Shown here: piece after piece, positions 6,337 through 10,755 of the stretch
How positions within the stretch are numbered: position 1 is the first letter of the stretch
Layout: every line of letters starts with the position of its first letter
Assembly: GCA_946885905.1 (NCBI GenBank)
Contig: CAMPHL010000038.1
Span: forward strand, 1-10,755
Direction of reading: 5' to 3'
Length of the DNA: 10,755 bases
Source: an uncultured Pseudomonadota bacterium
Lineage (GTDB): Bacteria; Pseudomonadota; Gammaproteobacteria; Burkholderiales; Usitatibacteraceae
Notes under the pieces: generated by a model
Database searches by the model: none
What the model was told of the DNA's origin: nothing
The model's input: the letters and a program-made list of their open reading frames with translations, nothing else
Made by a program: the position numbers and the translations under genes

Positions 6337-6759
6337 ATGGAGGCGATGCAGGAGAGCGACAAGTATAGCGAGGGGGTCGATGTGCTCCTTGCACGCTCGC
6401 CGCTGGTGGAAGGCTTCTGCGCGTGCGCCGCGGTGGCGAGCGCGGTGCTGGTCGCCGTCCTGCCGATCGCGATCGAGCTCCGGGCGGCCGCCCTGGCCTG
6501 GATCGGGCTATTCGCCCTGGCAGCCCTGCGCAGCGCGCGAGCAGCGAGGGTGGTGCGCATCGATCTCGAAAGGATGGTGGAGGTGGAGGGAGTCGCCGGG
6601 AGGCTGCGCGACGGGAGTTTCGTCGCGCCCTGGCTCGTGGTGGTCCGTTGGCGGCCCGAACGGGCCTGGAGGGACCGCAGCCTCCTGGTCGCGCCCGACA
6701 TGCTGGGCGCGGACGACTTCAGGAGGCTGCGGGTGCTGCTGAGGTGGGCAGGAGGCTAG
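6337..6759 (+). CDS. ygfX: YgfX/CptA family membrane protein
   Basis: This 140-residue protein resembles the YgfX family (E. coli CptA), small inner-membrane proteins with two transmembrane helices and a soluble C-terminal part. Here the helices lie at about 27-45 and 49-67. The C-terminal LVVVRWRPE, RSLLVAPDMLGADDFRRLRVLLRW is characteristic. E. coli YgfX has been reported as a toxin affecting FtsZ and MreB, with SdhE as partner, but its role is debated. No sdhE is next to it here. Its position divergent from ygfZ supports the assignment. The start is uncertain. ATG 6337 has AGGAGG 12 nt upstream (6319-6324). An in-frame ATG at 6346 has GGAGG only 2 nt away. Its TAG stop shares CTAG with the protease stop. 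Confidence 0.8.
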   Translation: MEAMQESDKYSEGVDVLLARSPLVEGFCACAAVASAVLVAVLPIAIELRAAALAWIGLFALAALRSARAARVVRIDLERMVEVEGVAGRLRDGSFVAPWLVVVRWRPERAWRDRSLLVAPDMLGADDFRRLRVLLRWAGG

Positions 6760-7559
6760 AGCAGGCCGCCGAAGGTGGAGTAGATCCAGCCCAGGTCGTC
6801 GGAGCGGTCGACGCGATAGACGCCGCCCGTGCCGGCGCAGTTGCCGTTGATGCCGAACGAGGTCACGCCCCCCACGATGTTCGTATTGCCGATGAAGTTC
6901 GGTCCGCCCGAATCGCCGAAGCAGGTGCCGCCCGTGTTGGCGTTGTTCGACAGGACCATGGATCCGTCCCCGGTGAACCCGGTGTTGATCTGGTCCAGCT
7001 TGGGCGTGGCGAACATGCGTATGCGAAGGGACGATTCGTGCACGGGCACGGGGCTCGCCGCCTGCTGGCCGTAGCCCACCGCCGTGAACGTCACGTCCTG
7101 CCTGCCGCGACGGGTGGCGTAGCTGTCGAGCACATTGAGGCCCGGCAGCGCGCCATACTTCTTCATCTTGACGGGCTTGTCGAGCACGACCATGCCCATG
7201 TCGAAGAGAAAGAAGGCGTTCGGGTCATAGCTCGGGTGCGTATGCGGGGTGCCGCCCACCGGGCCCTCGAACGGATAACCGTTCTCCGGGATGCCGGCGT
7301 CCACATCCGCGTCGAACCAGATCTCCACGTGCGCCGCGGGCGCCTCGGTGCAATGGCCGGCAGTGAGGTACAGGCGGGGTGAGATGAGCGTGCCGCTGCA
7401 GCGCCACAGCGGGTTGCCCTTGGCGTCCTGCGCGACCATGAGGCCGACATAGGGATGGCCGTTGCCGTCGAGCCCGCCGTCGGTGATGGCGAATGCGGGG
7501 GTTGCGGAGGCGGCCACGATGGCGGCCGCGCAAAGCAGGGTCCGGATCTTGCCGTGCAT
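6756..7559 (-). CDS. Exported trypsin-like serine protease, S1 family
   Basis: This 267-residue secreted protein has a signal peptide at residues 1-24 (MHGKIRTLLCAAAIVAASATPAFA). The S1 catalytic triad is complete: H69 in LTAGHC, D120 in FDMGMVVLD and S217 in CFGDSGGP. C54-C70 and C213-C241 are plausible disulfides. The predicted mature N-terminus is ITDGG, which resembles the Ile-Val-Gly-Gly of activated trypsins with no obvious propeptide. It should act in the periplasm or outside the cell. Substrate is unknown. ATG 7557-7559 is well supported by AAGGAG at 7568-7573, 8 nt upstream, the best ribosome-binding site among the full-length genes. It is divergent from the AhpD-like gene and convergent with ygfX. 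Confidence 0.95.
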   Translation of the reverse strand: MHGKIRTLLCAAAIVAASATPAFAITDGGLDGNGHPYVGLMVAQDAKGNPLWRCSGTLISPRLYLTAGHCTEAPAAHVEIWFDADVDAGIPENGYPFEGPVGGTPHTHPSYDPNAFFLFDMGMVVLDKPVKMKKYGALPGLNVLDSYATRRGRQDVTFTAVGYGQQAASPVPVHESSLRIRMFATPKLDQINTGFTGDGSMVLSNNANTGGTCFGDSGGPNFIGNTNIVGGVTSFGINGNCAGTGGVYRVDRSDDLGWIYSTFGGLL

Positions 7560-7639
7560 GTCTTACGCTCCTTGTGGGAAGGTGAAGTGCCGGCAAAGCC
7601 TATTCCGGTGACAATTCGAAATCAACCGTCACATTTCCT

Positions 7640-7653
7640 GAAGAAAGTTCTTC
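7640..7653. promoter_or_regulatory. Perfect dyad GAAGAA-AG-TTCTTC before the AhpD-like gene
   Basis: A 14-bp palindrome with a 2-bp centre ends one base before the GTG start at 7655. In RNA it could fold as GAAGA and TCTTC around AAGT, burying the only purine-rich ribosome-binding candidate (GAAGAAAG). It could be an operator or a translational control element. It is supported only by symmetry and position. Confidence 0.35.
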
Positions 7654-7654
7654 C

Positions 7655-8233
7655 GTGAGCGCCAAACCCGCCAGCCGTTATCCCATTCCCTCGGTCGACT
7701 CGCTGCCCGAGGACATGCGCGCGCGCATCCTCGCCGTGCAGGAGAAATCGGGCTTCGTGCCCAATGTCTTCCTCGCCCTCGCGCACCGCCCCGCCGAGTT
7801 CCGGGCGTTCTTCGCCTATCACGACGCGCTCATGGACAAGGAGGGCGGACTCACCAAGGCCGAGCGCGAGATGATCGTCGTGGCCACCTCCGGCGCCAAC
7901 CAATGCCAGTACTGCGTCGTGGCGCACGGCGCGATCCTGCGCATCCGCGCGAAGAACCCGCACGTGGCCGACCAGGTCGCGGTGAACTACCGCAAGGCCG
8001 ACATCACGCCGAAGCAGAAGGCGATGCTCGATTTCGCGATGAAGGTCTCGCGCCAGGCCGAGGAGATCGGGGATGCGGACTTCGCGGCGATGCGCGCGGC
8101 GGGCTTCAACGACGAGGAGATCTGGGACGTGGGCGCGATCGCGGCCTTCTTCGCGCTTTCCAACCGCATGGCGAACTTCACGGACATGCGGCCCAATGAC
8201 GAGTTCTACATGCTCGGCAGGGCACCCAGGTAA
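7655..8233 (+). CDS. AhpD-like / carboxymuconolactone decarboxylase family peroxidase-related protein
   Basis: This 192-residue cytoplasmic protein belongs to the AhpD-like alkylhydroperoxidase superfamily. The active-site pattern is intact: E72, C84-x2-C87 and H91 in LTKAEREM and NQCQYCVVAHGA. The spacing matches the AhpD proton-relay and dithiol centre (Glu, 12 residues to the first Cys, CxxCxxxH). The overall architecture fits the peroxidase-related subgroup: an N-terminal RYPIPSVDSLPED, then a helical core, then FALSNRMANF. A peroxide-reducing or stress role is inferred from family membership, and its reductant is unknown. The start is GTG 7655. No strong Shine-Dalgarno sequence is seen, and a palindrome covers the site. 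Its last 28 bp overlap the end of the convergent FAD oxidoreductase gene. Confidence 0.92.
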   Translation: MSAKPASRYPIPSVDSLPEDMRARILAVQEKSGFVPNVFLALAHRPAEFRAFFAYHDALMDKEGGLTKAEREMIVVATSGANQCQYCVVAHGAILRIRAKNPHVADQVAVNYRKADITPKQKAMLDFAMKVSRQAEEIGDADFAAMRAAGFNDEEIWDVGAIAAFFALSNRMANFTDMRPNDEFYMLGRAPR

Positions 8234-9357
8234 GGGCTGCGCGTGCCGAAGAGCTGATCGATCGTCTCCTCGCCGATGGCGAAAGCGGTGCTCATGCCGG
8301 TGCCGCTGGTGACCGAGACCAGGCGCACGCGCGGCGCGATCTCCTCGGTGAGGAGCGGCGACACGTCGGCCACGGGGTAGTAGCCGTTCCATCGCTCGAT
8401 GACGCGTGGCGTGGCGATCGCGAGCAGTCGCCCCAGCTCTTCCAGGATGAGGTGGTCGACCGCGGCCGAGGCGAACGGGTCCTGCGTCTCGCCATGGTGA
8501 TGGGAGTCGCCCACGACCAGCGTGCCGTCGACGGCCTGTGCGACGAGGAGGTGCACGCCGTTGGCGAGTTGCGCTGCGCACTCGACTTCAAGCTTCTCCC
8601 GCAACGCGCCCGCTGCCGGCTGCGCGGCGAAGCCGCCGTAACGCAGGAGGCTCAAGTCGGACATGAGTACGCCGGGAAGGGTGAAGCCCGGCGCGGCCAG
8701 GCGCAGCATCTGCAGTTTGCAGTGCCGCGCGCGCACGTGCCGCGCGAGCTCCGGCGCGAACGCAGCGATTGCGGCGCCCGGGGCGAGGACTACCGCGCCG
8801 GCCTCGCACGTGCCGGCCGAATGGTGCACCAGGCGACCTTCGAATCCGTGAAGCTCGGTGCTCCACAGGAACTCGACGCCGTGGCGTTCGGCGAGCCAGC
8901 GAGCGAGGGCGGGAATCGCCTCGCGTGCGTCGACGCGGATCTCGTGCGGGCTCCAGAGGGCGCCCTTGATCGCACGCGCCGCATGGGGCAGGCGTTTCGC
9001 GGCATCGGCGGCGTCGAGGATCGTGCACTCCGCGCCCATCGGCGAGGCGGCGAACTGCGCCAACACTTCCAGCGCTTCGGTGCGAAGGGCTGCGACCAGC
9101 GCTCCGCGCTGGTGCACCGGGATTCCCGCGCTCGCGGCGACCTCTTCCCAGATATCGCGTGAGCGCAGGGCCCGAGCGCGCGTCTCGCCTTCGGATTGGC
9201 CCGTGATGGTCACGAAGCCGAAGTTGCGGACCGACGCCCCGGCCGCGCGCGCGTCGCGCTCCAGCACCGTGACGCGAAGGCCCCTGCGGGCGGCGGCGAG
9301 CGCGTGGGCGAGGCCCACGATGCCGGCGCCGGCCACGACGAGGTCGAACATGGGCAT
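8206..9357 (-). CDS. FAD-dependent oxidoreductase, DAO fold, TIGR03364-like
   Basis: This 383-residue flavoprotein has the D-amino-acid-oxidase fold. The N-terminal FAD-binding motif GAGIVG is at 10-15, in FDLVVAGAGIVGLAHALAAARRG, with the ribose-binding acid E33 in VLERD. The block ASVRNFGFVTITGQSEGETRARALRSRDIW closely recalls TIGR03364, a group often found beside phosphonate-degradation genes and proposed to oxidise aminophosphonates. The C-terminal SGTGMSTAFAIGEE contacts FAD in this fold. No phosphonate genes are in the window, so the substrate remains open. The start is ATG 9355-9357, with a second ATG two codons in at 9351. Neither has a Shine-Dalgarno sequence. The frame extends far upstream, but that part is a shadow of other genes. 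It is divergent from the TRIC gene by 15 bp. Confidence 0.92.
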   Translation of the reverse strand: MPMFDLVVAGAGIVGLAHALAAARRGLRVTVLERDARAAGASVRNFGFVTITGQSEGETRARALRSRDIWEEVAASAGIPVHQRGALVAALRTEALEVLAQFAASPMGAECTILDAADAAKRLPHAARAIKGALWSPHEIRVDAREAIPALARWLAERHGVEFLWSTELHGFEGRLVHHSAGTCEAGAVVLAPGAAIAAFAPELARHVRARHCKLQMLRLAAPGFTLPGVLMSDLSLLRYGGFAAQPAAGALREKLEVECAAQLANGVHLLVAQAVDGTLVVGDSHHHGETQDPFASAAVDHLILEELGRLLAIATPRVIERWNGYYPVADVSPLLTEEIAPRVRLVSVTSGTGMSTAFAIGEETIDQLFGTRSPYLGALPSM

Positions 9358-9361
9358 GTCG

Positions 9362-9367
9362 TATATT
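9362..9367. promoter_or_regulatory. TATATT island between two divergent start codons
   Basis: TATATT is the only AT-rich patch in the 15-bp gap between the oxidoreductase ATG (9355-9357, minus) and the TRIC ATG (9373-9375, plus). It is 5 nt from the plus start and 4 nt from the minus start. As a -10 element (AATATA on the other strand) it would put transcription starts at or next to both start codons, giving leaderless mRNAs. I see no good -35 box on either side, so this is tentative. Confidence 0.3.
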
Positions 9368-9372
9368 GCCGC

Positions 9373-9999
9373 ATGCCCACGGGCCTGCTCACCGTGCTCG
9401 ACTTCATCGGCGTCGCGGTCTTCGCCGCGAGCGGGGCGCTCGCCGCGGCGCGCAAGAGCCTGGACCTGCTGGGCATGGTGGTGATCGCCACCGTCACCGC
9501 GATCGGCGGCGGGACCTTGCGCGACGTGCTGCTCGCCCGCGCGGTGTTCTGGCTCGCGCAGCCCGAATACCTCTACGTCATCTTCGGCGCGGCCGGGGTC
9601 GCCGTGGTCTACACGCGCTGGTTCAGCCCGCCGGACCGGGCCCTCGCGGTCCTGGACGCCCTGGGCCTCGCGCTCTTCACCATCATCGGCGCGCGCGTGG
9701 CCGAGGGACTCGAGCACAAGGCAGTGGTGGTCTGCGTGATGGGAGCCTTGACCGGTGTGGCGGGAGGGGTGATTCGTGACGTGCTCACGGGCGAGATCCC
9801 GCTCATCCTGCGCAAGGGGCAGATCTACGCCACGGCGGCGATCGTGGGCGTGGTCGCCTACGTCCTGCTGCAGGCCGTGCTCGATCGCGCAACGGCTGGG
9901 CTCCTCGGCATGGCGATCATCGCAGTCATCCGCCTCGGCGCCATCGCGTGGAACTGGACATTGCCGGTCTTCGGCATCCCGGGACCCGAGGATCGATGA
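9373..9999 (+). CDS. TRIC/UPF0126 family membrane protein, two glycine-rich repeats
   Basis: This is a 208-residue inner-membrane protein with about seven hydrophobic helices. It has the duplicated signature of the PF03458 family: AIGGGTLRDVLL around 43-54 and VAGGVIRDVLTGEIPLIL around 129-146. Bacterial members (YadS and YicG relatives) are called trimeric intracellular cation channel homologues, and some, such as YicG, are described as glycine transporters. The substrate here cannot be told from sequence. The start ATG 9373 fits the family (LLTVLDFIGVAVFAASGALAA). No Shine-Dalgarno sequence is visible, and a leaderless transcript is possible. Its TGA (9997-9999) overlaps the ATG of the DUF3052 gene as ATGA, so the genes are almost certainly co-transcribed. 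Confidence 0.94.
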   Translation: MPTGLLTVLDFIGVAVFAASGALAAARKSLDLLGMVVIATVTAIGGGTLRDVLLARAVFWLAQPEYLYVIFGAAGVAVVYTRWFSPPDRALAVLDALGLALFTIIGARVAEGLEHKAVVVCVMGALTGVAGGVIRDVLTGEIPLILRKGQIYATAAIVGVVAYVLLQAVLDRATAGLLGMAIIAVIRLGAIAWNWTLPVFGIPGPEDR

Positions 10000-10418
10000 A
10001 GGCCACCAGCTCGTCCGCCGGCTACTCCGGCACGCCGCTCGCGAGGAAGCTCGGCATCGCCGAGGGCGCCCGCATCCACGTGATCGATCCGCCGCGTGCC
10101 TACGACGCCATCGTCGATCCGCTTCCCGGCCGCGTCGTGATGACCAAGCGCGTCGATGCCTCCACCGATTTGGTCCACGCGTTCGTGCTCGCGAAAGCCA
10201 GGCTGGCCAGGGTTCTCGCCGCAACGCGCGCCGCCATGCGCCCGGACTGCGTGGTCTGGGTGTCGTGGCCGAAGAAGGCCTCGGGCGTCGCCACCGACGT
10301 GACCGAGGACGTGATCCGCCAGGTGGCGTTGCCGATGGGCCTGGTCGACGTGAAGGTGTGCGCGGTCGATGCGACCTGGTCGGGCCTGAAGCTCGTCGTG
10401 CGCAAGGAGCTGCGATGA
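9996..10418 (+). CDS. DUF3052 family protein
   Basis: This is a 140-residue soluble protein of the DUF3052 family, whose function is unknown. Recognisable blocks are AGYSGTPLARKLGI at 8-21, VHAFVLAKARL at 60-70, WVSWPKKASGVATDVTEDVIR at 88-108, and LVDVKVCAVDATWSGLKLVVRK at 116-137. The alternating pattern suggests an alpha/beta fold of the kind seen in methyltransferase-like Rossmann domains. I see no classic SAM-binding glycine loop, so no enzymatic function is claimed. ATG 9996 overlaps the TRIC stop (ATGA) and its own TGA overlaps the next start (ATGA). It is the middle gene of a three-gene translationally coupled unit. Confidence 0.9.
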   Translation: MKATSSSAGYSGTPLARKLGIAEGARIHVIDPPRAYDAIVDPLPGRVVMTKRVDASTDLVHAFVLAKARLARVLAATRAAMRPDCVVWVSWPKKASGVATDVTEDVIRQVALPMGLVDVKVCAVDATWSGLKLVVRKELR

Positions 10419-10755
10419 GAAAACTAGCCGTTGCGTTGCTCGCATGGAGCGCGCTTTTCCTGTTCGCCTGCGGCGAGCCGCTGCCGCAGGACAAGCTCGA
10501 CTACGCCGGAGAGTGGCAAGGGCCGCAGGTGTACCTGTTGATCACGCCCGCGGGCCGCTGCGTGTACGAGCGGCGCCGCGACGCGGGCAACGTGAGCATC
10601 GACGCGCCCATCCAGCGCTTCGAAGGGGACAACTTCCTGGTGGGGTTGGGGCCGCTCACGACGACCTTCGTGGTGTCGAAGCCGCCGGCCGTGGTGGACG
10701 GGAAATGGAGGATGACCGTCGACGGCGTCGAGCTCACGCGCGTGTCCTCTCCGGG
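10415..10755 (+). CDS. Putative lipoprotein, 3'-truncated by the window edge
   Basis: The frame runs from ATG 10415 to the window end without a stop, giving 113 complete codons. Residues 1-18 (MRKLAVALLAWSALFLFA) form a lipoprotein signal peptide, with a lipobox-like LFAC placing the lipidated cysteine at C19. Phenylalanine before the alanine is unusual but tolerated. The mature part starts GEPLPQDKLDYAGEWQGP and continues as short beta-strands: VYLLITPAGRCVYERR, then SIDAPIQRFEGDNFLVGLGPLTTTFVV and GKWRMTVDGVELTRV. I recall similar small betaproteobacterial lipoproteins without a known role. AAGGAG at 10404-10409, 5 nt before the ATG, is a very good ribosome-binding site. It overlaps the DUF3052 stop by 4 bp (ATGA). 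Confidence 0.85.
   Translation, partial: MRKLAVALLAWSALFLFACGEPLPQDKLDYAGEWQGPQVYLLITPAGRCVYERRRDAGNVSIDAPIQRFEGDNFLVGLGPLTTTFVVSKPPAVVDGKWRMTVDGVELTRVSSP

Noticed and set aside
7597..7625. Minus-strand promoter for the protease: TTGATT, 17 bp, TAGGCT
   Set aside because: Spacing is right, but the -10 box matches only three of six bases. It is too weak to annotate.
7608..7632. Dyad GTGAC-N15-GTCAC in the protease/AhpD-like gap
   Set aside because: The 5-bp arms with a long spacer are common by chance. It does not share a centre with the nearby TTCGAA palindrome.
1..10755. tRNA, rRNA, CRISPR array, integrase, transposase or toxin-antitoxin cassette
   Set aside because: None could be recognised on either strand. 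There is no gene-free stretch longer than about 115 bp.

Overview
The window is a compact, GC-rich stretch of bacterial chromosome. It holds 14 protein genes, two of them cut by the window edges. I see no tRNA, rRNA, CRISPR array, phage or transposase gene. The gene set suggests a betaproteobacterium: a GcvA-like LysR regulator divergent from a DUF2917 gene, ygfZ divergent from ygfX, family I inorganic pyrophosphatase, DUF1223 and DUF3052 proteins. This placement is an inference from gene content and codon use, not a proven taxonomy.

Layout: the 3' part of queA (+) faces a two-gene minus-strand unit, a 62-residue unknown and a DUF2917 protein. The gap between them is filled exactly by a 65-bp inverted-repeat element. 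DUF2917 is divergent from a LysR regulator (+). An HNH endonuclease (-) is divergent from ppa (+), whose leader carries a good sigma70-type promoter, a dyad and a REP-like GC hairpin. A secreted DUF1223 protein (+) follows ppa. An EamA transporter (-) overlaps the end of ygfZ (-), and ygfZ is divergent from ygfX (+). Next come an exported trypsin-like protease (-), an AhpD-like peroxidase-related protein (+) and a TIGR03364-type FAD oxidoreductase (-). The window ends with a tightly overlapped run on the plus strand: TRIC/UPF0126 membrane protein, DUF3052 protein and a truncated lipoprotein.

Most genes look like housekeeping or small accessory functions: tRNA queuosine synthesis (QueA), pyrophosphate hydrolysis (Ppa), Fe-S-linked folate-dependent repair (YgfZ), and redox or stress enzymes. 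Two small groups may work as units: LysR with DUF2917 and the 62-residue protein, and TRIC with DUF3052 and the lipoprotein. Neither has an established function that I can name.

The most unusual signals lie at the gene junctions. Strand alternates so often that there are five convergent and five divergent boundaries. Two convergent pairs end on one shared CTAG tetranucleotide, and another overlaps by 28 bp. Two divergent pairs have only 9 and 15 bp between start codons. I found no convincing new defence, mobile or biosynthetic system.
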